A DNA stretch of 64,000 nucleotides from positions 32,984,001 through 33,048,000 of the forward strand of contig JBAIAC010000001.1 of assembly GCA_037349315.1 (NCBI GenBank), written 5' to 3'. How positions within the stretch are numbered: the stretch's first letter is position 1; every line of letters begins with the position of its first letter. Below the pieces are notes generated by a model, which did not search any database, was not told where the DNA came from, and saw only the letters and a program-made list of their open reading frames with translations. Shown here piece after piece: positions 42,691 through 54,799 of this stretch. This stretch comes from Chelydra serpentina. Taxonomy: Eukaryota > Chordata > Testudines > Chelydridae. Both the position numbers and the translations under genes were made by a program.

Positions 42691-44089
42691 GAGAGAATTT
42701 GGCCCCATTGTCTGATAGCTTCATGAGTGCAGCATGGTTCTTTTGTAAAATGTTACCACCCCAAAGCAAAATAAAATATTTTATTTCTAGACGGCAACCT
42801 CACCATGTAAGTGCCCGGGGCACTGAACAATATTACAGTAAAGACATTAAAAGGATAAAACATCCCCAAACGCAAGACTCCCAAAGTGGAAAGTCTCTGT
42901 TTTGGAAGGCTGCAGCAGCACAAAATGACCACCACCTCCCTTCCATGGGAAAGTCAGTGCATCTGTCTCTTTCTTTATAAGAAAAGTAATGCCCAGGTTT
43001 TTTTGCAGTCTCTGTTTAGTGGGAGAAGTCCATTTGCCCATGGTGAGGAAAAGAAGGTGTGAGAGGATGGTCAAAGAGGGAAAAGCCCAATATATTGGGA
43101 GCTACATTTCCAAAGCTGGCTTAGTATCTCTGGCTCCTGTTGATTTTATTCCTTCCTTGCCTTATTTGTAGATTTAGAATGTTCCACTATCCTCTGCAAT
43201 GCACTTCCTAGGTTATGTTTGTATTTGGATCTTTGGAATAGCGCAAGAAGCTGATTTCTTGATCATTTCTTTGCATTTTCTTCAGAAAATGGTTGGCAAT
43301 TCAGTAGCATTTCCCATTCCCTGTTTACACAGATGATTTACTTCTTAAAAGACTATTTATTTTATCGTTTGGAACATTTCACGAGACACATAATTGTTTA
43401 TTCAAGTAAAGGTCTGGGGCACAATTTACCAATTTACATGCTGTACAAAATGAATACAAACAGCTTATTTTCTTTGTTATTCCTCTCTCCAACTTTCTGA
43501 AAATCTCATCAAATGATACCCTGGGAGAAGAACATTCTCTGGATTCCTTAAATATTCGTTGTATCCTAGCATTACACAACCATAATGGCAGAAATTTTTT
43601 GAGTAACTGTAATAGCACTGTGATTGACCATCCTTCATAGAAAATAGAAGGAAGGGGCAGAAATAGTTAGTCTACACATTTCCTCTCTCGTTGCTTTTTT
43701 TATTCGTTTCATTTTTACCCAGTGAAACTCAATGATATTTCATAGAGCTGCAATCAGCCACTTATCTACCAATGTATATAATCTCAGTAATCCATGACCA
43801 GTTCCTTTTTCCTATAGAGACAACTGGTTAAAGTACTTGCTTTGGCCTGCTAGTGTGTATGTGCTAGGCTCAGGTAGGAAAATTCATTGCTAACTACCAG
43901 GACTTTTTTTTTTTTTAACTTTATTTTTCTCAGTTTTGAGCCTATATATTTTGAACTGTTGTTATGATTACACCCTTGCAAAATTCTATGTACCCATTTA
44001 CTCCAGATAAAAGTTTGTTTGTTTGGTTTTTCTTGACAGGCGAGTAAAATAATCCCTGTCTCAAAGACCTGACACAGGTAATATCTTTT
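42691..44089. other. No recognised gene
   Basis: Nothing is recognised. Confidence 0.3.
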
Positions 44090-44178
44090 CATTTTGTATT
44101 GGTATTGTGCCTAGCAGAATGGGGCCTTGATCCATTGTTGGGGCTCCTCAGTGCTACCACAATACAAATAATAAATAA
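44090..44178 (+). repeat. CORE-SINE 3' tail
   Basis: GTGCCTAGCAGAATGGGGCC ... CTACCACAATACAAATAATA matches the tail of the SINE at 56245-56512. Confidence 0.55.
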
Positions 44179-45485
44179 TTTTGTTCACTATCCTTATCCA
44201 CCTTAATGTGGTGATGTCCATGTGTGAGTGAATAGATTTGATGCCAGAAAAAATTGGGAACCATTGGAACAGAACAAAAACAAGAACGCTCTTGCAATAT
44301 AGTAGCTATCTACATTGCAGATCCATGCACATAATGTTAACTCTGGAGCTGAGTTGCATTTCTCTGTCATCTGTGAATTTTACAGATGGGGAAACTAACT
44401 TGTTTATGGGAAGATTTTGTTTTTCATACACTTCATCTCAGGTGACAGAATAACCACGTCCCCCAATACTTAGTTGCATACGTTGATGCTACTAATTTGG
44501 TTTCCCACGCGAGCTTTAACTGCATGGTTCGCATGAAACTAAACTTTGAAACCCATCATCCAAAGGGTTGCAAAGCCTTACTATAGGAGCCAAATATTCC
44601 AGCTGTTGTCTTCTATTTATTTCCCACAGCATCTTGGCTTAGGTCTGCTAGTGATCTTTCTTCCTCAATGGCATGAGATATTAGCAGAGTCATTGTTTAT
44701 GCTGCACAGAAGGATATTCCTCAATCCTTACTTCATTAACAATTTTAAAAGCTTGTTAATCTGATTCATCTTTAAAGAATGGAAACTTTTTTCATGTGGA
44801 ATAAGGGGCAGGCTTTCTGTAGATTGTGATAATGAGGTCAATTGAATACCAGGAGGCAATCTCTGTTATAAACTTGGAGATGTTATCCAGTCTTCAGTTG
44901 CTTTACAGTGTTAAGAAATGAGAGATTATTCTATATATTGCATATGTTTTAAAGCAACTTTACATCTGTTTCCTCCAGTGCATCGAGTTGTTTAATGGTC
45001 AGAATCTTCAAAAGAAAACAACCACAGAGAGATCTGATGATCGTGGATGATCAGAGTGGCCACTAAACTACTGAGAGCATTTTGGTGTGATATCTACCCA
45101 GTCAGTGGTGTGAATAGCTTAAAACAACCCTGGATGTCTTGGGATCAGCTATTTGCTATCATGAATCTTTGAAAATGGTGCCGACGAAGTACATATGAAA
45201 AGCAATCCCATAAAGTTTAATTGTATGAGGTTCTTGTAGATTAAGAAAAGTACTTTAGGTTGAACAGATGCTGTCAGGTTAAAAGCACTCTTCAAAAACA
45301 AATTTATTCTCTACTTCAAACAACGCTTCAGATTAGGTTATTAAAATGGAAGGATTTTTCTACCCGTTATGCTGTATGTTTACATTTTGCATATTTTCCA
45401 GTTTGGGCAATGAAAATAGATGTCAGTCCAACTTTTGTTTATCATTAAGCATTTTATAATTTAATTAAATTTTAACAGTGCCACA
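44179..45485. other. No recognised gene
   Basis: Nothing is recognised. Confidence 0.3.
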
Positions 45486-45600
45486 CAAGGTGGATGATAT
45501 TTTACAGATGGGGAAATTGAAACATGAAGAGGTGATGTGACCTGCTCAAGGCCACATGGTGGGCCAGTAGCACAGACAGGATTTAAATATAGAATTTTCT
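45486..45600 (-). repeat. MIR fragment
   Basis: ATTTTACAGATGGGGAAATT and ACCTGCTCAAGGCCACATGG are inverse MIR core phrases. Confidence 0.65.
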
Positions 45601-45679
45601 GATTTCCATTCTGATGCTCACTCTAGTTTACAGTCAATTTCAGTTTATAGTTCTCATGCAGTAGCCCAAGGTTACTAGG

Positions 45680-45775
45680 GTTGCCAACTTTGATTGGACT
45701 AATTCCTGGAGATTTCATCACATGACATAATCTTTAGTCCCTGGAGACTCCAGGACAATCCTGGAGGGTGACCAT
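45680..45775. mobile_element. Short MITE, GGGTTGCCAAC type
   Basis: Starts TAGGGTTGCCAACTTTG and ends TCCTGGAGGGTGACCATAAGG with inner AGGACAATCCTGGAG. Related ends occur near 55600 and 55790. Confidence 0.5.
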
Positions 45776-47252
45776 AAGGGTTACAGTACTGGAAATATTG
45801 CAGGGGGTGTATATTTTTGTTTTTTTATTTTAAAATCTGTTTCCATTTCTATTTATTGTCTTTTGATCGTGAAAACAGTTCTTTTGGTTCTAGGTTTTGT
45901 GAAAGCTTATTTTTATGCAACTGAAATGTTAGCCCCAATTTTTGTCTTAACGTGAATTTTCTTTAAAGCAAGACCAAGATATTCACTATAAAGGATCAGT
46001 CACAGAAGTTAGACTCTTATGGGTGAAAATTTCCACCCCAGGAACTAGATGTGGAGGGCATATTCCACTCATGGATTTCTACCTTTTTGTGTGGAAGATC
46101 TTTCATGCCACCTTCTACCCCAGAACCTGTGCAGAGTGTCTCATGGGATCAGTATGTGGAGAAGAGCCAGGGGCAGCAGAACCAGGAGGGTTTCATGTCC
46201 TCTTCTCCAAGTCTCACAGGGAATCAACCAAAAAAATTAATGCTGCCTCAGGCCTTACTACATGCATCCTTTAATAAGATCCTGTGTGCCTGCTAGAGAG
46301 CCAGCAGGTGTTCTTGGAGCCAGTATGGAGACATGTGGCCTTTTGCCCAGAGATCCGCATAGATTTGGGAAGGGTGGGGAAGTCAAACATCATGCATATT
46401 CCATGGAGCTGGAAGGAGGAAGCTCTGTAAGGAGAAAGTAGTGGCACCTGCCTTATTACTGATAGCTATAAGTAGAGTCTGCAAGAGTAAGAACAGGATG
46501 AGAGTCTCTATTGTATTCTCTGGCCGTGAGAGGTTGTGGCAGGCAAAAGTCGCTCTCCAGGGTAATGTACACGATCAACTGCTGAGTGTGAAAACAAAAT
46601 ACTGCTGCCATTTAAGCTCGCTGGCCTAGAGAGATCTCCAGGGCCTGGATTCCCAACCTAGTCAGTCTTGACCTCTTCAGTGCCTTTGACAGTACTACTC
46701 CTGACAAATTACACCTGGGACTGTTGTTTCCCTCTCTCCTTCAACAAACACCATTTGGTCTACCTGCTAGAGTTGATTAGTTGACTGAAATAGGTAGGTA
46801 GGGGAAGAGGATGATTTTCTAGTTGTGCGCATGCACACACACACACACCCCTCAACCTAGATGTAGCTGAATGAAATCTAAGCCTCAAAGTCTTTTGAGG
46901 AGGGAGGTTGTTTAATTTATTTATATTATTCTGCTATCTTCATTTTAAAAGCTATGTATTTCTGTGAAGTAACAGTGCCAACTAGTGGTCAGATAATATA
47001 TTTACCTTGTGACAAACCTGAGTATTGGTGAGGGGAAAGCCAGGCCTTGTTGATAAAAACGTGGGTTAATCATCATGCAAGTCCTGTGACGGCACAGTCA
47101 GCTTGATTTTATTTAATTAATTTGTTTATTGATAGGGGAAAAAACTTTATTGACATTTCTCAACATTTACAATAAAATATTGTTGATACATTGTTGTGAT
47201 GTACAATGGGCCAGTTATTATAAAATTAATAATATTCTATACTGACTATATA
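45776..47252. other. No recognised gene
   Basis: Three overlapping frames at 46023-46296 show no motif. A short CA microsatellite lies at 46831-46848. Confidence 0.3.
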
Positions 47253-48250
47253 TTAAGAACATAAGAGAGGCCGTACTGGGTCAGACCAAAGGTCCATCCA
47301 GCCCAGTATCCTGTCCACCGACAGTGGCCAATGCCAGGTGACCCGGAGTGAGTGGACCTAACAGGTAATGATCAAGTGATCTCTCTCCTGCTATCCATCA
47401 CCCCCCTCTGACAAACAGAGGCTAAGGACACCATTTCTTACCCATTCTGGCTAATAGCCATTAATGGACTTAACCTCCATGAATTTATCCAGTTCTCTTT
47501 TAAACCCTGTTATAGTCCTAGCCTTCACAGCCTCCTCAGGCAAGGAGTTCCACAGGTTGACTGTGCACTGTGTGAAGAAGAACTTCCTTTTATTTGTTTT
47601 AAACCTGCTGCCCACTAATTTCATTGGGTGGCCCCTAGTTCTTTTATTATGAGAACAAGTAAATAACTTTTCCTTATTCACTTCCTCCACACCACTCATA
47701 ATTTTATATACCTCTATCATATCCCCTTTTAGTCTCCTCTTTTCCAAGCTAAAATGTCCTAGCCTCTTTAATCTCTCCTCATATGGGACCCGTTCCAGAC
47801 CCCTAATCATTTTAGTTGCCCTTCTCTGAACCTTTTCTAATGCCAGTATATCCTTTTTGAGATGAGGAGACCACAAATTGTAGGCAGTATTCAAGATGTG
47901 GGCGCACTATGGATTTGTATAAGGGCAGTAAGATATTCTCCGTCTTATTCTCTATCCCTTTTTTAATGATTCCTAGCATCCCGTTTGCTTTTTTGACTGT
48001 CGCTGCACACTGCATGGACATCTTTAGAGAACTATCCACGATGACTCCAAGATCTTTTTCCTGATTAGTTGTAGCTAAATTAGCCCCCATCATATTGTAT
48101 GTATAGTTGGGGTTATTTTTTCCAATGTGCATTACTTTACATTTATCCACATTACATTTTATTTGCCATTTTGTTGCCCAATCATTTAGTTTTGTGAGAT
48201 CTTTTTGTAGTTCTTCACAGTCTGCTTTGGTCTTAACTATCTTTAGCAGC
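47253..48250 (-). mobile_element. CR1 LINE 3' kilobase
   Basis: Begins ATTAAGAACATAAGAGAGGC (inverse of the CR1 terminus). It holds two overlapping minus-strand ORF2 fragments (48150-47812 and 47894-47451) offset by a frameshift near 47880. Confidence 0.9.
47451..48150 (-). pseudogene. CR1 ORF2 C-terminal domain, frameshifted
   Basis: The first piece reads DKCKVMHIGKNN and DLGVIVDSSLKMS, then [13 protein letters not shown]. The second piece starts [20 protein letters not shown] and ends [10 protein letters not shown]. These are the connecting region after the RT domain of CR1 proteins. One frameshift separates otherwise long open pieces, so this copy is moderately young. Confidence 0.88.
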
Positions 48251-48692
48251 TTAGTATTGTTATATCATTTCCCTTCCCCGCTTTTCAAATTATTTAAACA
48301 ACCATAATTTGATTAAATGTATTTTTAAAAATTCACAGGAACCTTTTAAAATCTTTAGTGTAAAGCTTATCATTTTCAGGGGAAGATAGAAAGTATGAAA
48401 ACGTAACTGAATTACATCCTCCTCCTTCCTTTATGTCCTCTCTGTATGCCCTTCTCGCTTGTGTCCATATCCAAGCATTGCAATGATTTCAGTATTTCTA
48501 TTGTGGTTTCCTGTGCAAGATCTACTATTGCTTTTATCCTTTTGGGGGCGTGGAGAGGGTAGGGTGAAGTTTGTCTGGCATTTTTCTCACAAAATATGTT
48601 TCTTATTACTGAATAGTCCACTAACAGTTTTTTGTGTTTTTGTTTTTTTACAGGAGCCAGAGTAAAAACTGTTGCCTAGGTCCACAGATTTA

Positions 48693-48835
48693 GGGTTGGT
48701 TACAGTGTAGTAGCCGTGTTAGTCTGTGTCAGCAAAAAGAAAATAAGAAAGAAATAAATACTTGTGGCACCTTAGAGACTAACGAATTTATTTCAGCATA
48801 AGCTTTTGTGGGTTAGAACCCACTTCATTTTTCCT
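48693..48835. repeat. Unclassified interspersed repeat (GTAGCCGTGTTAGTCTG type)
   Basis: TAGTAGCCGTGTTAGTCTGT, CTTGTGGCACCTTAGAGACT and ATAAGCTTTTGTGGGTTAG form a block often seen in sauropsid DNA. It shares its opening with 49952-50137. The class is uncertain (Penelope-like is possible). Confidence 0.45.
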
Positions 48836-49951
48836 CCCTCCCCTCCCCACCCCTATAAAGAGCAAGAATAAACATAGCTTCCTTATTCCTGGCTCAACTC
48901 TTTTTAGACCAACTCCCAATACCCATGTTTTTAAGTCTTGTTCAAGTTCTGTCTTTAGTACTTTTTATTTCTTTTAGGATGGATTTCCAAAATGTTTTTA
49001 CCATCCAGCATTCCCATGTCATGTGTATGAAAGAGGATCTGGATGTGTTGCACTTTATCCAAACATCTGGGCGATATGTATTTTGATTATACAGAAATGG
49101 AGAAACATACATTCTGTGAACCAGACAGTACAGCTCAACATTCCTTTGTTGTTTTCATATTTACAGTCTGTACTCTAACTTAATAGCTTTATGCAGTTTG
49201 TCTTTTAAAAAGATAGTCATGAAATTATACATTCTAGACACAATCTTTATTGCTGAAACTTCAAACCCTTGTATAATGTTTTCTAATGCAGGTAGTTTTG
49301 TTTAAGTAAAATAAGCAATCTGTGCAATATAAGTTTATACTTTTTCTTTTAATATATTGCTTACATCTGCTTTGTGTTAAGATTTTCCAACCTTCCTTCC
49401 ACTTATTAAGATGTAAGGGCAAATACCACTACAATAAGTCCTTACTTAGCCCAGGCATGAAAGCACTATTATTTCTTATTTTTGATATTATTGAGATTTT
49501 TTTTGATGGTTGAGTGCCCTGCATATGTCTAATTAATAATTGCACTTGTAAGTAACACATGATGTTTCACAGGGTCCAGAATTTTGGAATATGGGTCTAA
49601 CTTATATTTAATTGCATAATTACATAATTGGGTTTGCCAGTTTCTATTCTTTCTGTATGCACAATGGCTTTTCTCTATTAGGGATCCATTCTAGTACTCA
49701 TCTGATTTGTGCCTTGCTATAGTATCTCTCTTGAAATCTGGTAGTGCCTATCTTCCATCTCAACTGGATGTTACAGCCACTCTGTTTTGATTCTTGGTTT
49801 CCAATTTGACCATAAGAATCTTTTTGAATATGGTTGTTTTATTTTTTTAAATTTCTTGAAAGTTGGCGCCAAGGGAATCATAAGGAAAGGAGAGAGGACC
49901 TGGGCAGGACATTCATTAAGAATTACTAATTGATGTCAATGGTAATAATGT

Positions 49952-50137
49952 ATTCAGCATTATTGTTGCTGTGTCAGTCCCAATACAAGATCAAACAGAT
50001 ATGCTAAATTATTTAGCTGAGAGAGTCTGAGTACCTTTCCCCAGATCTGAAGAAGAGCTCTGTGTAGCCCGAAAGTTTGTGTCTCTTGCTAACAGAAGAT
50101 GGTCCAATAAAAGATATTACCTCACCCTCGTCTTTCT
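49952..50137. repeat. Unclassified repeat with 14-bp target duplication in the L1
   Basis: Flanked by AATGGTAATAATGT (49938-49951) and AATGGCAATAATGT (50138-50151). It contains CTGAAGAAGAGCTCTGTGTA, GCCCGAAAGTTTGTGTCTCT and GGTCCAATAAAAGATATTAC. It opens GCTGTGTCAGTCC, like the repeat at 48693. The long target duplication suggests insertion by target-primed reverse transcription. Confidence 0.65.
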
Positions 50138-51123
50138 AATGGCAATAATGTCCTCCTGTCTGTCATTGTAAATCGCTTTCATTAATGGCTCAATATTTAA
50201 TTTAAACCGCTCCCCCATGACAGGTGATACGTTAATGCTTAAGTACCTAATTTTATTATACGTTACTTTCAGTAGGCATTTATCATCTTTTAAGTATCTG
50301 ATTTCAGAGTAGTTTAGTCTATACATTGATTTCTGACCAAACACTTCAATTATTTATTGTAATAATGGCCATATTTTATGTATATCTTGTATAAAAAGCA
50401 TAAGGTTGTCAACATAAAATGAAACTTTGTTTTCTATTTCCAATACACTTATTCGTTGAATTTTTTCAGTATCCCTGATCTTTTGTGATAATGGTTCAAT
50501 AATTCAAAATAAATAACACAGGTGATATGGGACATGCTTGTCGTGTTGCTCTGCAAAGTGGTATCAGCTCAATTTTTTGCAACATTTTCCCAGATGCATG
50601 CATTAGGATTTTTATAGATTACTTGATCCACTTCTGAACGTGTTCCCCAAATTCCTATTTCTCCAACATTCTGAATAGAAATGGGTGCTCTCCTGAGTCG
50701 AGAGCCATTTCTGTGTCCATGGTTAGAATGTAGGTCTTGTTGTTAGTGCTCATCACATTGTAGAAGTTTTCTTACGCTACTTAAGAGGCTTTTTCCTTTT
50801 ATAAAGCCAGTTTGATTTTTATCGATTTAGGCATAGTGTCACTAATCTGGATGCCAGTATTTTAGTCAGAACCTTACTATATATATTTATTAAAAAGAGA
50901 GGCTTATAAGATGTTGGATCTGGTAAATCCATGTTTGGTTTAGGTGGCAAACCTACAGCTGCCTGATAAACTGTCCCAAAAGTACTCGTTGCCTCAAACT
51001 GAAGTGCCCTCATTAATGAGGGAGTTACCTATGTTTTACTTCACACAATTCAGAGATGTATCCATCTTGTCTAGGACTGCTCCCTGATTTCAATAATGAA
51101 ATCGCTATCTCTATTTCTTCTTG

Positions 51124-51416
51124 CAGGGCCGGCTCTAACTTTTTTGCCACCCCAAGCAAAACAAAAACAAAAAACCCCAGCGCTGCCCCACCGAAACAAA
51201 CCACCTCCTCCCCCGAGCGCCGCCCCGCCGAAACAAAAAACCCAAAACCCTGAGCGCCACCCCGCCGAAACAAAAACAAAGAAATAACCCTCTCCCCGAG
51301 TACCACACCACCGAAGTTTAAAAACAAACCCTGAGAGCTGCCCCAAGATTGGCTGCCCTTTAGAAGGTGCCGTCCCAAACACGTGCTTGGTCCGCTGGTG
51401 CCTGGAGCCAGCCCTG
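51124..51416. mobile_element. hAT-like MITE in the L1
   Basis: The ends CAGGGCCGGCTCTAAC and GGTGCCTGGAGCCAGCCCTG are inverted at the tips. Perfect 8-bp duplications TCTTCTTG flank it (51116-51123 and 51417-51424). The body has about three CCGAAACAAAAA/GAGCGCC units. Confidence 0.9.
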
Positions 51417-51687
51417 TCTTCTTGTATTGATGGGCCACCTAGTAGCTCTCTGTCATTATGTGTGAATCTGGACAGTTTAAGATCCTGCAGTACAGTGTTC
51501 TGTGTTTACATACCAGCTGTGTATACATACATATATCTCCTGAAAATATTTAGTTAGTATCTTGTGAATTCCTTTGTTTGGTTTTTTGTTTTGTTTTGTC
51601 GTGGTGTTTTTTTGAGTAGCCCATGGCTGTTCTGGGTCATCTATTAGAAATCAGTCTGGTTAGTAACCGCCTGACTTGTGCTCTGAT

Positions 51688-51810
51688 TTGATTCATAGAC
51701 TCTGAGGCCAGAAGGGACCATTATGATAATCTAGTCTGACCTCCCGTCTAACACAGACCATAGAACTTCCCCAAAATAATTCCTAGAGCAGATCTTTTAG
51801 AAGAACATTT
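51688..51810 (-). repeat. CR1 3' fragment
   Basis: TTCATAGACTCTGAGGCCAG, AATCTAGTCTGACCTCC. The same type as 3563-3601. Confidence 0.7.
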
Positions 51811-52934
51811 AATTTTGATTTAAAAATGAATGGAGAATCCATCACAACCCTTGGTACAACCTTTCTTTGGCAAATAGGAGCGCTGGCTGGGTTTTTCTGT
51901 TATCAGTGGCTCTAATGCTATTTTCACATTCTTAATCTCTTGGAACAAGTCTGCATTATTAGCCATGTTGTATTGCTTCTGCAAACCATAAGTTAGTTCC
52001 TCTAAGTCTGCCTGGTTTTTTGCCTTTGGTCCATCTCTCCCCCCCCCCCCCCGCCCCCCAAAAAAACAACACCACACTATTGTATGAGATAATGTTCCTT
52101 TGCTACGCTTTAAAGGCCTCCCACCTAGTTCCCTGGGATATATCCTATACAGGATTGTCCTTAATATAATCATCAATATGTTTGTCTTCTAGCAATATAT
52201 TACCAAATCTCCAGCTTCTTCTCTCTCTTCATCTTGAATTGGACTATAGTTTCATGAATATAAGTGCACAGTCAGAGATATGTATTATTTAAATTCCTAC
52301 ATTAAGGATTTTGTGTAGAAGACTCTTTAATTTAAAAATCTGTTTTTGTTGTATTACTGTAGGAACTTTTCTACTATATGTTTTGGCAGATTGGGTTAAA
52401 AAGTGAAGTCTCTCCCAATAGAGTGCAGCAAACCTCCAAATAGCCATCATGTTCTGTACTGTACTTGATGTTTCCAGTATTTTGAGCTTTTTTTAAAAAA
52501 AAAACCTGGAGTTTCTTGGCTCTCTGGTAGCCCATCCTACAGCAGATTAAGTGACCTGCCACTGTCACCCATGAGTTCTGACCTCTGCAATAATTTAAAA
52601 AATAATATTGAAGAAAAGGGTATCCTTCTCATTTGGAGCATATGTCCTAGTATAACAGACTTGTACATCCCTGCAACAAACCATTAAGCCCTCTAAATCT
52701 CTTTTGATCCTTCTACATTGCCCTGCTACTTGTTTACTTATTAGTATACACACACACTCCTCTTATGGGAACTGAAAGACGTTCCGTACATGTGGGATGC
52801 CCATTCCCTTCTAAGATGGATTTTTGTTTTGTTTTAGGTTTCCTGAAGCATTGCCACTGATACCTTTCCTTCTCCTTTGCTTTAATAATAAAAAAAAAAG
52901 TTAGCACATTTTCTGTTTTATTGAGTGGTTTAGT

Positions 52935-53225
52935 CCCCTAGAATATGTCTACACAGCTTTCTGGAGTGAACCTCCCAGACTCATGCTAGTGCTCTAAAAC
53001 TATAAAAGTTCTGTAGATAGTCCTTTGAGGTTGCAGCTTGTGCTGGAGCTTTGACTCTGAAGCCTATGGAGGAGGTTGGACTTCAGAGCTTGAGCTCCTG
53101 CCTGAGTCGCAACTTCAAAGCGCTGTCTATAAAGCTGTTTTTTGAGCGCTCGTGTGCTCGGCTAGCCCATGTCTGTCATCCCAGATTAGGAGACTCACTC
53201 CAAAATGCTGTGTCGACACAACCCG
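52935..53225. mobile_element. MITE with GTCTACACA-type ends
   Basis: Starts AATATGTCTACACAGCTTTC and ends AATGCTGTGTCGACACAACC. The ends are roughly inverted. Confidence 0.45.
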
Positions 53226-53240
53226 GTTGTTCCTGGTTCG

Positions 53241-53245
<5 letters not shown>

Positions 53246-53275
<30 letters not shown>
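53246..53275. repeat. Poly(T) run of 30
   Basis: An uninterrupted T run. It could be the A tail of a minus-strand retroposon to its right. Confidence 0.9.
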
Positions 53276-53279
<4 letters not shown>

Positions 53280-54131
53280 CATTTCTTAGAATATTTAGTA
53301 TTGTCTTTACCATGTGATGTTTCACAGCCCCCAGATATTTGAATCTATTCAGTATTTGTCACCTTCCCTTCAACTGTATTCAATATCATCTCTAATTATA
53401 ACATAAAACATTAAACCATTGTAAACATTCTAATTTTCACTTTCTCCTTATACTTTGTGCTATATTTTCTGATATCCTTTATTAATAGACAGACTTTAAC
53501 ATGTACCATGATTTGTTGAAAACTATTGCTTAGCAATATCTTCATAGACGTTCCGTACACGTGGGATGCCCATTCATAGACTTAACAAAAAAATTGTTTA
53601 AACTTCTGCTGAGGCAGCGTTTGTCTTACAACACATAATCATTGTATTTTCCTTCCCCTTCCCTGATACTTTAATTAGCTCTCAGCTGAGGTACACTTAA
53701 CGTGAGTCTCATCAGTCTAACTACTTCTTGGTCTACTTAGTTTTGGTTCAAGTACTGAAGTCAGATACGTCTGGGTTTCCCCCAGCATGTAGAAAGTGTG
53801 GCTTGACTTGTCTGATATATTTGTAGTAGTACTGGGAATATTTGTGCAAATCAAAGTTTCTCTTTCCTGTGGAGCTGCTTGTGGACTTCTGCAGTTCAGC
53901 CCTTCTCCTCTGTACACCTATAAAGTAATCTTAACATGAGAATACTTTGGTTGTTTTCCACTCATTTCTTTCAACTTTCTGGCTGTGTCAAAAGCATAGT
54001 CAGTCTCCTGCTGCCACATTGATGGTGACTTCAGGGAGGGAGAGCGGGAAGGGTGTGTGTGTGTGTGTAAACTCTAATTTCTTTGTGAGCCACAGGATTT
54101 TAGGTGGGGTTGGAGTCAAGCTCATAATGAT
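53276..54131. other. No recognised gene
   Basis: Contains the second copy (53546-53575) of a 29-bp word also at 52777-52806. A TG microsatellite lies at 54053-54069. Confidence 0.3.
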
Positions 54132-54383
54132 GTGAGAGGCTCTCGCCTTCTGGCAAATTCCAAACCTGCCTGGGAGAAAGCCCCCTTTGATTGGTTGCTT
54201 TCCCTACTGTCTGGCCTCCTGGTGAAGAGCAGCCAACCAGAGTTACTGCAGCAATCAGGCAGAGCTCTATCCCGCCCCTCGGGAGCTGACACTATTGTCA
54301 CAGGAGGGGATGGGGGAAGACTAAGAGGGAGCAGAAAAAGCCGTTATTCAGGGCAGCTGCACTTTTCCTCCCAAGACCAACAG
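54132..54383 (+). promoter_or_regulatory. Promoter-like island with splice donor
   Basis: An inverted CCAAT box (ATTGG, 54190-54194) lies before a GC box (CCCGCCCCTC, 54271-54280). The following GC-rich stretch ends at a good donor CAG|GTATGA (54384). This would suit a TATA-less promoter with a non-coding first exon. The plus-strand open frame across it shows no motif. There is no proof of transcription. Confidence 0.3.
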
Positions 54384-54636
54384 GTATGACTGGTCTGCTC
54401 CTCCCCCATCCTTGCAGCCGTGTTCCCAACCGTTGGTGATTTTCGATTGTTAGGCTGCTTTTTGAAGGCTTCAGCAAGAAAACCTCTGGAATCGGCAACA
54501 GGTGACTCTTTGGGCTGCAAATTGTTGCCTCTACCAAAACTAGGGCAATTTTCAAGGCTTGTCTATGCAACGGCGTGGCGACAAAGCGGCTGTGCGTTGG
54601 ACCACTCTACGTGCCCCTCCCTAATGTGATGCTGCT

Positions 54637-54748
54637 CTGTAACTGCCCCGTCTAGACCCTGCTGGTGTGCTGTAAGGGTACCAAGTTCACATGAATGTAA
54701 CGGGTCCTTTGAGAGCACACCAGCAGGGTCTATAGCGAGCAGTTACAG
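54637..54748. repeat. Hairpin, 35-bp arms
   Basis: CTGTAACTGCCCCG...TGGTGTGCT (54637-54671) pairs with 54714-54748 with a few mismatches and a 42-base loop. It is probably the core of a larger MITE (about 54555-54800, opening GCTTGTCTATGCAACGG). Confidence 0.6.
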
Positions 54749-54799
54749 TGCAGCGCCACCTTAGAGTGCAGCCTGGCTGGGCCCTGTCTGACAGGGTGG

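Larger units (their letters stand above)
48850..52800 (-). mobile_element. L1-like LINE, degraded
   Basis: Minus-strand ORF2 remnants in order: an endonuclease end (SDCALIFMKL region near 52250), 52176-51820 (ADLEELTYGLQKQYNMANNA), about 51115-50819 around the RT start (LLKSGSSPRQDGYISE, then PDPTSYKPLFLINIYSKVLT and ILASRL), and 50344-50117 (NKIRYLSINVSPVMGERFKL). The motifs PTSYKPL-x-LINIYSK and IRYL-x-IN are typical of L1. The copy is interrupted by repeats at 49952-50137, 51124-51416 and 51688-51810 and is full of stops. Confidence 0.7.

Noticed and set aside
48653..48668. Possible last exon after a T-rich acceptor near 48653
   Set aside because: Only three codons (E-P-E) before a stop; directly followed by a repeat. 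Not supportable.
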